From Lasiosphaeris hirsuta (taxonomy: Eukaryota; Ascomycota; Sordariomycetes; Sordariales; Lasiosphaeriaceae), in assembly GCA_030549175.1 (NCBI GenBank), contig JAUKUA010000004.1, forward strand, positions 4,960,001 to 5,024,000: 64,000 nt of DNA, in the 5' to 3' direction. The position numbers were made by a program, and so were the translations under genes. Below are positions 10,828-22,135 of this stretch, piece by piece (position 1 is the stretch's first letter; each line of letters begins with the position of its first letter). The notes below the pieces were generated by a model. That model saw nothing but the letters and a program-made list of their open reading frames with translations, did no database searches and was not told the origin of the DNA.

Positions 10828-11950
10828 TCACTCGGAGAGATGCAACTTGAAGTCGATTCCCATTTCTTTGAAAGTGTTGACGACCTCCTGCTTCTCATCC
10901 CCTCCCCATTCCTCCCACTCCTCCCACTCCTCCCACTCCTCCCAGTCATCACGGAACCCTTCTTCCACCTGTACCAAGTCAAGCACGACCTTCTTCAACC
11001 CCCGGCCATGCTTCATAAGCAAGTCTTTCGCCTGGGTGGGGTTAAAACACGACTCCCCCGCGCAAATGCCTCCGTACTCGTACACAAACGTCTCCAGCGC
11101 CGGACACAACCTCAACGCTTGCTCCAAACAGCCGCTATCCATCGAAGTATGCTGCAGCTCGACTTCCTTCACGTGCGTTAATACACTGGGGTCCGCAAGA
11201 TCTTCTTCAAAGCCCACTCCCACGGAATGGCCCCGGATTGCTCCTAAGTTTGGCGCCGCCCTGAGCAGCGGCACAAAGTTACCGAAAGAACTACCGCCCT
11301 CAGTATCGTAAAACACTAGTTCGAGGGTGTGGAGAGACGGCAACGAGCCGGGGGGGCGAGAAGTAGAGAGCTGCGTCGCGGCCGATCATGGCCTCGAAAG
11401 TCTCCAAGCTGGGGCACAGGCTGGTCAGGATCGTCACGTGGTCGTTGGTATTGCCGGATATGAGAGAGTCATCCTGATGGTCAAAACGGAGGAAATGGTT
11501 TCTTTCATCGTCTGGAAGGGAAGCGACGTAATTGTCGACGTGGGATTTTGTAGTAGGACAGGACCTCGGGCACGATGTCGGCTTCACTTTCGGGACAGAG
11601 AAAGGACTCGGGAAAGTAGAGCTGCTTGACGTGTCGAGCGAGGGCCGGCTAGGAGAGAAGGGTGCGGGCCAGGGGCCACCATCTGAGCGTTCGTGGACGG
11701 TGGTAGAGATATGGGGTGTGGCGGCATCGTTGAGGGGCCGGGAGGTGAGGCAGAGTGCGCCGAGGGCACGTGTAGCTGTATTGACGTCCACGGTGTTGTT
11801 TTGATCGTGACGATCAGGGCAGCAGCAGTGGCAGCTGACGGCCAAACAGCCCAAGGGACATTGTCGAGAGGGCTCCCGGCCGCAGCGCAGGCAGAAGCTC
11901 TCGGCAATGCGCGAAATGAGCTCGAAGGGGAGGTCTTGGAGCGATGGCAT
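10828..11950 (-). pseudogene. F-box/LRR-type gene, broken by three frameshifts and one stop
   Basis: The start at 11950 gives an F-box-type helix pair (LPFELISRIAESF, then LCLTSRPLNDAATPHI). Reading on, the frame must change three times to stay coding: between 11678 and 11695 (into WWPLARTLLS), at the TTTT of 11546-11549 (back to KSHVDNYVASLP), and at the G7 run 11350-11356 (into LPSLHTLELVFYD). A TAG at 11649-11651 interrupts the second segment. The last segment has LRR-like CPALETF and LETF pieces and ends in an EWEEWEEW repeat before the stop at 10828. F-box proteins are substrate adaptors of SCF ubiquitin ligases; this copy cannot encode one. One homopolymer shift might be a sequencing error, but four lesions argue for a true pseudogene. 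Confidence 0.8.
10912..10947. repeat. Four 9-bp tandem units (CTCCCACTC)
   Basis: Four near-perfect copies of CTCCCACTC in a row, the last with a single change. Read on the minus strand they encode the Glu-Trp-Glu repeat near the C-terminus of the broken F-box gene. Confidence 0.8.
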
Positions 11951-13118
11951 CTTGGGTCTTTTGGTGAAGTCGAGAGAGTATATATGCTTGAAGAGTAGAG
12001 TTGTGAATTTACTTGGCGTGGTCACCTGGCGGGGAATGAAACATCTTGGTCGTTCAACTTGTGCAGTCGCGCTGATTATTCTTGGCCATTTAATTGGTTG
12101 TCGGTCGGCAATTGTCCGGTCACGACACAGGCAGGCGAGGTTAACATTGGGCGGCGCGTCTCCACAACTTGTGCAAAGGCCAACAAGATTGAGGTACTCC
12201 TCCGATTCGGCCACTCTTCTTATTTCCTGTGTATCAGCGCACTGGATTGTGTCTTCGGTATTCGAGATGCCGGGTCTGTGCATGTGGACAACCATTCGTG
12301 TTGCCAGGCTGCCGCTGCCAGCTGCCTCTTAAACTCCTCACTCACTAAATCAACCCTTTCAATCCCCGCTTACATTTTCTACTCAATCGAGAAGTCGCTA
12401 CCGGACCCGCCGGGTTTAGCGCCCTTTCCAATTGGGGTGTGGCTACCCCACCGGTTCGGGCTAATTGGCCGCATGCTCAAAGCTCGGTCACGCCCGCACA
12501 TAAATTGACCTTCCCCAAAGTCAAGTCGGCGTCCTGTTGTTACTCTTGACTTTGCACGCCCCGCTGCCTTCGCTGACGGCTACCAAGGCTGCGATTCGAC
12601 CCTAGTCTTTTCCGCCTAGGAACTTGGCTCTACTCAATCTCTGTCCCCTTGCCTCTGCAGTGTCGCGCAACTATCAACCCCACTCTCACCATTGTCTTCT
12701 GAAACTTCACCCTTGACATAAACCCGACTCGATATCAACCACAATCCCGACTCCGGTGCCGACTTTTTGTCGACTGGATGAAGGCAAAAACCGACCACCG
12801 GATACGTCCACCAAGAAGCCCCTGTCAAATATCACGTGCATCAACTAGAAACAGCATAATCAAGAGAGTTGCATGTGTGAGGTAGTCCATTGTGCGCAGT
12901 CCCTGCGCTCAATTGAGCACAGGGGGTGCACTGCTATATAATGGCAGTGCACCCACCAGACTGATTGCCAACGGGCCATCCTTTACAAATTATTTACACT
13001 ACCATACAACATGCCAGTGTATAGTGAAGGGTCACCCTAAAAGATGCGCCCTAATTGAGCGCGCACGAAAGCGGTCCCCATTCCGGACCGTAGCAGAAAC
13101 AGAAGGGTTTATTAATCG
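11951..13118. other. Non-coding region upstream of the F-box pseudogene
   Basis: No supported gene. It is moderately GC-rich to about 12.85 kb, and the part next to 11950 is probably the old F-box promoter. A perfect 11-bp hairpin (listed separately) and low-complexity stretches follow before the TIR element. Confidence 0.4.
12924..12954. repeat. Perfect 11-bp inverted repeat (hairpin)
   Basis: GGGTGCACTGC at 12924-12934 and its exact reverse complement at 12944-12954 flank a 9-base AT-rich loop. No gene end is adjacent, so this looks like a transposon-derived palindrome rather than a terminator. Confidence 0.75.
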
Positions 13119-13120
13119 TA

Positions 13121-14246
13121 TTACCCCTTAGCGTCACTAAAGTTTAGATAATAATCTTTCAAAGGTCTGTTCCAAAATAAGAACTGGGGAGCTTCTTCCT
13201 TTCAAGGATCCATTGTAACGTACCTATCTCTTTTATCTAGAGAACTATCTATAATATATAAGAATATTAAGATACCTAAGAATTCTTCCTAGCTACCTTT
13301 TTATAATAGGGTCTGAACAGGCCTGTAGGGCCCTGTGGAGGTGTGTGACGAAGTTCCTATGGATATTAGCAGTGTCACACTACTGGGCTCACCTAAGGTC
13401 AACAAGGTGTATCACCTCCTTGACCTGGGCCCACAGTGATTGCTACAACGGTTGCTACATCGTGGCTTACCTAAGGGACACACTCCACAACATCGTGTGA
13501 TCAGGGACCCCCTGGCCCATATATTGGTCGATGGATCCCCCCAAGTATGGCCACGGGCCAAGCCGGAACCCAGACACCACTAACAAAGCCGGACCGACCC
13601 ACCTCGTGGACCTGGCCTATGCTAGGTAACGTTACCACACAACCTCAGTATCGTAGTCGGAACTACAGTAGCTAGCCAAAAGACCCACATGATAATTCAG
13701 TAGGTCTTTCGAGTCATAAACCTCCTAGTTATCACAGTCATCTTTTTGGAAGGCTTAAACCCTGACGTTCTCCGGAGTCTAGCTTCAGTGGTAATAAGTG
13801 ATTACGACCGGGCCTATCGGGCCTTCATAAGTCACGAAGGGAATCGTTACTGTAACAAGATACTAACTATGTAACTGGCAATTTAGTGGCCGACGTAAGT
13901 ACCAAGGACGGGAAGGAACCTCCATAGTAATGGTTACCATACCTCTTAAGTTATAGGAGTAAGTACCAATACCGGCCGTGGACCAACGGGAGATAGTTAG
14001 TAACGTTTAGCTTGTATCCCTCATTATAAGGTACGAGAGACGGATGGCTAAAGGAGATTCGGGACCGACGGGTGAATAAGACGGATCTTTAAGCATCTCG
14101 GTATTCTTATATCTTATATATAGCCTTCTAGATAAAAGAGACGGGTATACTGCGACGGACCCGCGAGAGGAAGAAGCCCCCTAGTCCTTTTTAGAAATAG
14201 AACTTAGAAAGATTATCAGCTAAACTTTAGTAAAGTTGAGGGGTAA
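13121..14246. mobile_element. TIR element with about 170-bp inverted arms and TA flanks
   Basis: The left arm, starting TTACCCCTTAGCG at 13121, is mirrored by the right arm ending at 14246 (inverted: TTACCCCTCAACTTTACTA). Matching blocks continue inward: CTAAAGTTTAG, GCTTCTTCCT, CTCTTTTATCTAGA and ATATAAGAAT, giving arms of roughly 170-180 bp. Dinucleotide TA lies on both outer sides (13119-13120 and 14247-14248), fitting a TA target-site duplication as in Tc1/mariner-like elements. The 780-bp interior has no long open frame, so the element is non-autonomous or decayed. Diverged pieces of the same family lie at 18.3-18.6 kb. The superfamily is inferred only from the TA and the arms. Confidence 0.75.
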
Positions 14247-14395
14247 TATACCGTTCCATGAAACTCAGCAGTCTTTCTAGTCCCAACTTGCATACGGCGC
14301 GCCGCAAAGCAGGGGAGACGTTTGTCATATTGTTACTTTTTCGCCCCTATAGGCGCGCTACTACGAGCAACGTCTGTTCGCGACCCCCAGCCCTG

Positions 14396-14630
14396 GATGC
14401 ACAAAAGCATGTTACAAGGCCTCGCTAACCATTTCCAAATCGCTGATGTGCGCATGGTAGAATATTGGATTGTTGAGCACGGGTTTGAGACGCCTTTGAG
14501 GCTATCTGTGGAGCAGAGCACCGAGGTTGCGCGCCGAGTCCACGAGGCTGTAGAGGATGCTACTTCGCCGGCAAACCGTTTAGATGACGAGGAAGAGGAT
14601 TCGGAGTATGAGATGGAACATGAGGATTGA
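14396..14630 (+). CDS. Short hypothetical ORF with acidic tail (77 aa)
   Basis: The frame from the ATG at 14396 encodes two helix-like segments (LQGLANHFQIADVRMVEYW and a VEQSTEVARRVHEAVEDA helix) and ends in a very acidic tail (DDEEEDSEYEMEHED). Composition and codon use look more like coding sequence than the AT-rich surroundings. The upstream frame is open to about 14322 without another ATG. I recognise no family. It could be a surviving C-terminus of a transposon or host protein next to the TIR element. Confidence 0.3.
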
Positions 14631-15240
14631 GAAGAGCGCCCCATTTTGTATGAGAAGGTGATAAGGTAAGGATAGTGCAAGTCTTCAACGGTCCTATTAA
14701 GCCCGGAGATCACGGGGTGGGCAATTGAATCTCACAATTGGCACGCAGGCCGGCCGGCCTTGGAAGTGGTGAGTAATTTGCATGCGGGCCTTGCAGTGGT
14801 GTGGCTTGCTTGCAGCATGGCAGTATTCGGGTTATTGCGCAGAAGAACGCTCTTATTAGGGCAAGCTAAATAGATCGCTTTTTGGAAGCCAAATCCAGCA
14901 GCTAGCACGCATAGACTGCAGCCTAAATAACGCCAATGATACATTTCCAGATAATTAAAAATCCTGCCTCGTCAATTTGGTAAAACTGGCCCAGGGCACG
15001 ACTAAGACTTGCTGACATCTTCACGGCTAAAAGAGACCCGACAGTTTTCAACAATATTATATCACATCGGTGGCTTCAGTTCTATTGACATTTTCATCCC
15101 TGCTTCCTGCCTCTCAACATCACTGCGATTTTTCTATCACGTTGCCATCCCCACCCCCTGCTTTTCGACAGGAGACAGCCGGGTACTATTCGAACATCTC
15201 TGTTGGCAGCGCAGGTGGTCTGAACAATTATTTACGAATC

Positions 15241-17577
15241 ATGAGAGACGGCGATGAACGGACCGATGTTCTAGAGTCAGCACCAGATTGCGATATTTGT
15301 CAGAAACTCCTCAAAGCCGCTTCTATCTTCTTACAACGTCAGTCGTCACCACCTAAAACCGTGGATGACTAGAGCGATACTGATTCATTGGAACTGGGCG
15401 AGTGGCATGATCTGCTTGCTGCCGAAAATCCCACGTCAAACTGCGAGGCTCATAGGGAGTTTCTCCTTTCTGTGCGCCATCATCACCCGGAAACCCTCCC
15501 ACGGCTGCTGAGCATCATAAAACACGAGGGCAAGATAATCATCTCTGATAAATTCACTGCAAGGGATGGAAAGCTCTGGACGCGGTGGCTCTGCGAAGTA
15601 TTGGTCATAAATGACTCGGCACAGCAGAGCCAAGCTACTAGCAGAAGGCTGGATCGCAAATACATAGATCCGGCTCTAGTGCAATACTGGAGGTCGTACT
15701 GCGAAAACCACCACGGCCTGGAGTGCTCTCAACCTCGATTTCGTCTTTCTAAGCCGCTGGCGTGGCTTATCGACTGTAAAAAGAAGTGCTTGGTGGCAGA
15801 ATCCGACGGTGGTATATGCCAGCACTCATACGTTGCTTTGAGTTACGTATGGGGGCAAACGCCTAGGCTGAAAACGGTACGGGCGAACGTGTCTGCGCAT
15901 CAGGAGGAGGGAGTTTTCGACTCTGACAGGATTGGGGGCGCGATACCGCAGACGATCCGGGACGCAAGCCAGTTGGTGCCTCTCTTGAACGAGCGATACC
16001 TCTGGGTGGATTCGCTCTGCATTGTGCAAGACGACCCGGATTAGGTGCAGTGCCACATCGATCAGATGGCCATCATATTCGAAAACGCCGTCCTTACTAT
16101 TGTAGCGGGTGACGGAACCGACGCAGACCATGGGATTCGTGGAATTCGTAACATCTCTCAGCCACGGGTGCTCAATACGGTGCTCAGACTGACGGACGAC
16201 ATCAGTTTGGTTGCCCGCCAGGGAGGCCACCTCAGCAATACCGTGTGGTCAACGCGCGGTTGGACCATGCAGGAGTCCATCTTCTCCCGACGGAGGATTG
16301 AATTTTTTGACAACTCGATCCGATGGAGCTGCCAGCAGAATGGATATTTCGAAGACGTGGATTCACCCCTTGACCTGGACCGAAACTGGGCTATGGTAAT
16401 CAACACCCACAGCCACGCTATTGACCACATGTGTCTAGGCAACATTTCCACCAGCTTCCCCAATATACGCCGATATTTTGAGCTAGTCCAAGTGTACAAC
16501 TCTCGGGTACTCACATTCGACCATGACGCTCTTCGAGCCTTTAACGGCACCCTAAATGTGCTCCAGTACCAGGCGTTTTCGCGAGGCTTCCTGCATGGGC
16601 TTCCAGTCTCATTCCTTGATGCCGCACTTGTTTGGCGCCCGGCCGGTTCCTTTGGGAAATTACGGGCGCAATCTTTGAGAGATTCAGCACAGGGATCCCT
16701 GCCTAGTTGGACATGGGCTGGCTGGAAGGCCGGCATTAGGTACGACTTGACTAACTTCAACTATATTAAATCATTTTCTGAGGTGCGCCATATCTACGAC
16801 ACCCTATTCCAGGTCATTCCGACTCTCGATTGGCACATCCGAACCTCGACAAGCCCAGACACGGAGCCCGTCCGCATTCCTTTTCAAAACGAATGGTACC
16901 AGTGGAAGTGCTGATACATGGGTAAAAGGGACAATCTTCCAGCTGGCTGGAAATTCGAAGAAGAACATCCCGAGTCTGTTCAGGAGTATGCAGAAAACCT
17001 CAGATGATGGTCAGAAAATCCACCGTATTCGCTCATGTGTCAGGATCCGAAGAGTCCAATCCCCTTCGGCGAATGGGTAACACCATACTACTATTCACAC
17101 GAATCGGTTCCCGACGTCAAGTTCTGGCATCCCGTTCCGCTAGGCGAGATGGACCACACAACTAATGTCGCCGCCCCAGACACCCTCTCCCCTGGGCGGT
17201 ACTTATGTGCGCAGACGCAGCAAGCCCGTTTATGGATGGCGCGTCCTCATCAAAATAGTACCTTTAAACGACATATTTCCACAAGGGCATATGAACAGGT
17301 TCTCCCTATGTTTTCAACTGCACTCTGCATGAGCACGGTGCTAAGAGATGACCAAGGTCAAGAAGTAGGCGTGATTACCATTGACCAATGGAAAGACTGC
17401 GAACAGTTCATTCTGGGTGGAGGAGAAGACGGGAGTCGTGAGGACCCTTACGACGACATTGATGTCAACGCCGACTCCGTTGTTCCTTGCGATCTTGTCG
17501 CTATCTCTCGAGGCTTTGACTTCTATACGCCGCAGCTACCGGGCTACGAGATGTACACTTTCTATAACGTGCTTTAA
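15241..17577 (+). pseudogene. HET-domain gene 1 with four in-frame stops and no frameshift
   Basis: One reading frame spans the whole gene, interrupted by TAG (15370), TAG (16042), TGA (16912) and TGA (17005). It begins with the usual C-x-x-C segment (DCDICQKLL), then the HET domain: YVALSYVWG (about 15829), IPQTIRDAS, RYLWVDSLCIVQDDP (ending at the second stop), then IFENAVLTIVAGDG, RGWTMQE and a C-terminal region with PSWTWAGW. HET proteins trigger cell death when unlike hyphae fuse. Lack of indels with several stops points to point-mutation decay: TAG can come from CAG or TGG by C-to-T or G-to-A at CpA, as in RIP. An upstream in-frame ATG exists at 15070, so the N-terminus is uncertain. 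Confidence 0.88.
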
Positions 17578-18284
17578 GTCAAGTAGGTTGACGGTATTGC
17601 TTACCGGCGGGGCGTGGGTCTTGTGAAGAGGGAGGTCTGGGAGAACCTGCCTAGGGACGACGTATCTCTCATTCTAGGGTGATAAAAAGTGCTTGAAAGG
17701 GTCACTGCCAACAGCGGTTTCAAATATTTTCCCAAGTGTTTTGGGAGGGGGATCTCCTTTCAGCTATCAGCGAGCCTTGACGTGTCAATCACCCACGGTG
17801 TGAACCACGTACGTTGAACCATATTCAATTTAATTCATCAAATCAATCAATCACCTCCTTACTATGCATTCTTGGAATCCCATCCACAAGCTTTCCTGAG
17901 AACAGACAACCTAGTCCACAGTCCTTTCACTCGTCCCTCCCAGTACCAAGACACCCCCCTCGACGGCTATCACGCCGCCCAGCCAGCGTGGGAAAGCGCT
18001 TTGAAGGACCGACTTCACGTGGCGCCACTGTCGTCGCTCGAAATGATCTTCATATCTAGATTTTCCATCCTACCGTCCTCCCCGAACATCTGTATCAGAT
18101 ACGCGCAGAAGATGGCACCCGATGATGTCTGTAGGGGATGAGGGCGTCTCAGCTAGGCCATCTTAGTGTCTCACGAGAATACCTCGAGCGACAGAGAACT
18201 TTCCCATTAGGTATATTCCTCGAGAGGTAGGTTGCTTATTTTACTAGATACATCTTCTCTTAACATACTACCTAATCTTTCTCT

Positions 18285-18645
18285 AAGCTGTAGAGATAAG
18301 TTATAATAGACAAATCCTTAAGAGAAAGAAGCTCGCTAGTTCTTTTTAAAAACAAACCTTAGAAAGATTATGAGCTGAACTTTAATGAAGCCAAGGGATA
18401 GTATAGTCTGTAAGGTAAGTACTAAGAACCTGAAGTAACCTTTATAATAATGAGTATTCTGCTGCTTAAGCTATTAAAGTATTAATACAGGTTGTAGATT
18501 AATAAGAGATAACCCTTAGCTTTACTTAGCTTATAACTATGGATTTATAAGGCGCAAGAGATGAGCGATTAAGGAAACTGAGAACTAACGAGCAATTAAG
18601 AAGGATTCTTAGGTATCTCAGTATTCTTATATATTATTGTTAGTT
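18285..18645. repeat. RIP-like relics of the 13-kb TIR element
   Basis: Bases 18290-18400 match the right arm of the element (AAGAAGC, CCTTAGAAAGATTAT, GAACTTTA, GGGATAGTATAG). Bases 18411-18645 match its interior plus inner arm (GTAAGTACTAAG, then GTATTCTTATAT). The two blocks are in the same orientation but in swapped order relative to 13.9-14.25 kb, so they come from two fragmentary copies or a rearrangement. Most differences make this copy AT-richer. Confidence 0.65.
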
Positions 18646-19668
18646 ATAATGTGAAAGAAACTAAATATAATATTAGTAATCTAATATCATGGAAAAACGC
18701 GGCTAAAATCATAGATATGGTAAATATATTTTTTACTACCAATATCCTTTGATAATAAAAAGACTTAGTTCTCTTTATTACAATAGTCAGACGCTTTCGT
18801 TTATACTCTAGACGTAAATCGCCACTTAGGACTAAGGATCTTTGAGAGTACAACTGTCTATAGAATACATTTTCAAAGGCTGAATGGGCTCCATTTGGTC
18901 CATAATAGTAAGATGTGTATGGTACGTACCAGGAGGAAAAAAGATAAAAGGAGGGCTTACACCCCTTAGATAGTTACTTTTCATAACATACACAACAAGT
19001 TCAATTCAAGCACTATAATAACAATCATCCCATCATTCAAATCCTCTTTCCAAGCTCTGTTAAATGGTGTTAGAAGATAACACCTTCCATTACGTCTTCG
19101 TCCTCTTTTTCAACGAAGAAAACCCTGAGCAGATTTTATCTACTATTATCCACAGGAACTTCGTCCTATACCTCCACAGAGCCTCCTAGGCCTGTTCCAA
19201 CCATATTATAAAATATATTAATAGCTTATTATATATATATAGCTTATTCTTTATTATTATATTACCTGATTTAACATCCAGTACCTTGTATATACTACAG
19301 GGGCATTTTAAGCAACTTACAAACGAGTGTGGTAGCTAATAGTAGATTATATACGCTGTATTAACTATGTTAATCTAGTTCCCATGAGCTCCCATTTAAC
19401 TTATGAAGTTATACATCTGTTTAATTACTTTCTTAATTATAGCTTAAGGAGTACATGAGTAGTAAGGAGCGGTATAGCTGACAAGAGATTGGTGAGAGCA
19501 ATTAATATATTCAGTGATATATTATATGTTAACTTTTAATTAATAGGAGGCTTTAACCAGGGAAACTAAAGACAGGCGTTTAAGGCGATGTTACGGCCGT
19601 ATCTAGGATCACCTTAGCTTAGGGCTACAAACGAAAAAAGAAATTTCGCCTACCTAGATTCGTGTAAC

Positions 19669-19975
19669 GCAGCGATGCGTCGGGGTAACAAGGATAGGGG
19701 GTTGCACTGCAAGTTGGTGGAGCAAGGTGTTAGGTGGTTTCAAGGAGATCATTTGAAGCCTGTACCTCCCAACGCAGTTGAACGATCCAGCATTCTTTTC
19801 TATCTGGGCCAGAGCATTCGGAAGCGGAAGAGTGCTTTGAGGTCTCTTTGTTGCCTGTATACCAAATTATCCCGCGCCTTGCAAAGGACTCCCGCAAACA
19901 TGTTCTTTATCCTGTGCTCTGCATCGTCCGACGGTGCTCCCGGCACCTGCACTCGCAAGTGTGTGTTACAATTCG
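19669..19975. repeat. Dispersed repeat, copy 2 (partner at 5.16 kb)
   Basis: Direct-orientation match to 5160-5474. This copy is GC-richer and retains an open frame on the plus strand (19675-19983, 102 codons) and one on the minus strand (20087-19800, 95 codons, with segment EHRIKNMFAGVLCKARDN). I cannot tell which, if either, was coding. Homology ends sharply after GTGTGTTACAA, which gives one likely boundary of the repeat. Confidence 0.65.
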
Positions 19976-20141
19976 TCTCATAGGACCAGGCTGTACGGTA
20001 GACGTAAGATGGATAGAAGTGCCACCTTACAGCAGGGAGAAGAGCAACCTTGCGTACTCGCCCATAACGGTCAAAATTTTTTAACAATCAGAGTCTACGA
20101 TATGGCACGTTATAGTTGAATTACTAATATCTACTATCAAA

Positions 20142-22135
20142 TTAGTTCCCGTTGGGCAGAAGCAAGTTTCGTGTTATGCTCTTGCCTTTCATCTTTGCGA
20201 AGCGGAAGCCCTTGTAAGCGTCATACATAATACTAATATGTTGTTGCACTTCTGATGACGGTGCTGTAAGTATTCCTCTCTTTACTCTTTTGGGTCTATC
20301 ATCATGGGCTATTTCGTCGCTATAGGGAAAGGAAGTGAACACATAATAGACGCCGTGCTGAGTACGAGGAGAATGCCGCTGTCTCGGCTTTGGCGAAGAG
20401 GCAATCTACTGAAGTTGGCCGCCGTAGGTAGTCTCCAAAATAAAAGGATTCCACCCACGTGCTATGCTTCCTCCGCTGGAGAACCCCAAAGCCCCGTAGA
20501 TTCCCATCAAGCGAGTAGTGGGTGCGGATTAGGTCTATGTCTTGAAGGAAAGTTCCATTGGGAAAGCCAGTAGTGTCAACAATACAAAGAAAAAAAGAGT
20601 TGTCAAACATTGATCCATCTCTTGAGCTGGCGTGTTGAGGAGAAGTATGCACCATCGTAAATATGAGACAAAAATCAGATTCTCTCTCCAAAACGCCAAA
20701 CATTCGAGCCGTCATGTTTTGGCACTCAAGTGCCTTTTTGCCCATCTCCACCCTTTGGATATAAAAAATGGCGCTTGGTCTCGGTGTCTCCTTCCGTCAT
20801 AGATGGAGCTCTAGACTTTCGCCTGGCCTCCCGGCGAGACAAGCGTGCCTCGGCTTTCTCTTCATCTTTCCCCTCCTTCACCTCATCCTCGGAGAGAGCA
20901 TAACCACTCGTCAAGATTTCGTCCTCGATGACAAGGCTTGGCCATACAACCCTTCCTGGCGCTGACTGTGGCTCGTTGGCTGGCAATTTGGTCTTTGAAA
21001 TTTTTGCGGGCGTGCCTCCGCTCGATCTTGCCCTTTGATTGTGAACCGATAGCGGCAGTGAAGAAAAGTTGATAATCTTGAAACTCGACTCGAATAGTCC
21101 GTCACTTGGTGTGACACTCTCGTCGAGTGTTTGGACATACTGCCATAGATCGCACGCCTCCTTACAGATGGCCTCGACGTCGGTTTCGAAGTTTCTTCCC
21201 TCTGGTCGATCAGAGAAAGGACCTTCAAGACATCCGAACACATTCTTTGTCGCAATTTGGATATGTTTTCTGGTCATCAACCGTTTATTGTCTTCCTGGT
21301 GAGCCTTTAGGAGCACCGAGCGAAGATGTGCTCCAAGCTCCGGTTCGCTGATGGCGAGGTCAACAAGAAACCGGTTGAACTCGCCAGCCGCCCCTGGAAC
21401 GTAAGTCGGTAGGAAGACATGCTCGGACAGCTCGGATGATAGGACAGCCAAGAAGGCACCCATCCGCATCTTCTTGGCAGTGGGTGTGTCTGCCGAGGGC
21501 AGAGAGATCTTGTCCTTGACTGCCTTGTGGCCCTTTAGAACATTCCAGCGACCGCCATCAACGCCCAGGTCATTGCTGAAGTACTGATTGGCCAGCTCAA
21601 ACGCCCGTTGAAAAAGAATCTCAAATCGCGATTCGCTACTGGAATAGTTAAGCTTCGTTTTTTTTTTTTTTTTTGGCTCTAATGATCATCGGCAATAAAA
21701 CAACACAATGCAAGGGGTGACATACATATCCTCGGATAGGGTCGGCTTGAGCTCCAACATACAGCTTTCTAGCTCAGTGAGCCGCTCGCTTTTATCTTTT
21801 AGTGCAGCCTTGGTGGAGCGGAGCGAGTCCTCGGCATTCTTCTTGTGCATGCGAAGCTCGGTTTGAATTGCGTTAATATTCGCCTCCTGCTCCTTTAGCG
21901 TACCCTGAAGAGCTGATAACTGCTTTCCACGCTCCCCAAGCTTCTTTCCTGCATCTTCCAATCTGCGTTCCATATCGTAGAGCTGGCGGTCTTGGACTCT
22001 TTTAGCACCCTTCAGATCAATAATCTCCGTATCCAGCTCGAGGACCTTAGCAATAAGAGTTTGGAAAGAGCCGTTCTCAGCGACGTTCTTTAACGATGTC
22101 AAAAGCGACTTGACATCAATAGGAAGTGACGACAT
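20142..22135 (-). pseudogene. Coiled-coil protein gene, 3' part frame-broken
   Basis: Exon 1 (22135-21726) and exon 2 (from 21638) join across an 87-bp intron (GTATGT donor, TTAACTATTCCAG acceptor, phase 2). Residues about 15-130 form a long heptad-rich coiled coil. Exon 2 continues with a globular part (RFEILFQRAFELANQYF, ELGAHLRSVLLKAHQED). Read straight, it stops at 20726 after 440 residues. One base fewer in the T-run near 20735 would instead lead into HFYIQRVEMGKKALECQ and a further 130 coding-like codons. Another frame change near 20500, then a TAG, separate a last piece (GVYYVFTSFPYSDEIAHDD to 20142). I therefore read it as a gene whose C-terminal half is decayed. The family is unknown to me. 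Confidence 0.6.

Larger units (their letters stand above)
17578..20141. other. AT-rich repeat-relic region
   Basis: No intact gene. Base composition falls to very AT-rich from about 18.2 to 19.6 kb (runs of TATATA and few open frames). Inside are diverged pieces of the 13-kb TIR family and, at 19.67 kb, the less damaged copy of the dispersed repeat. The pattern fits RIP-mutated transposon sequence. Confidence 0.55.

Noticed and set aside
12924..12954. Hairpin as a bacterial-type terminator
   Set aside because: Nuclear fungal DNA with no gene end adjacent and no T-run after the stem.
19800..20087. Minus-strand 95-codon frame in the dispersed repeat as a real gene
   Set aside because: Suggestive segments but no domain, no start context and the partner repeat does not keep the frame.
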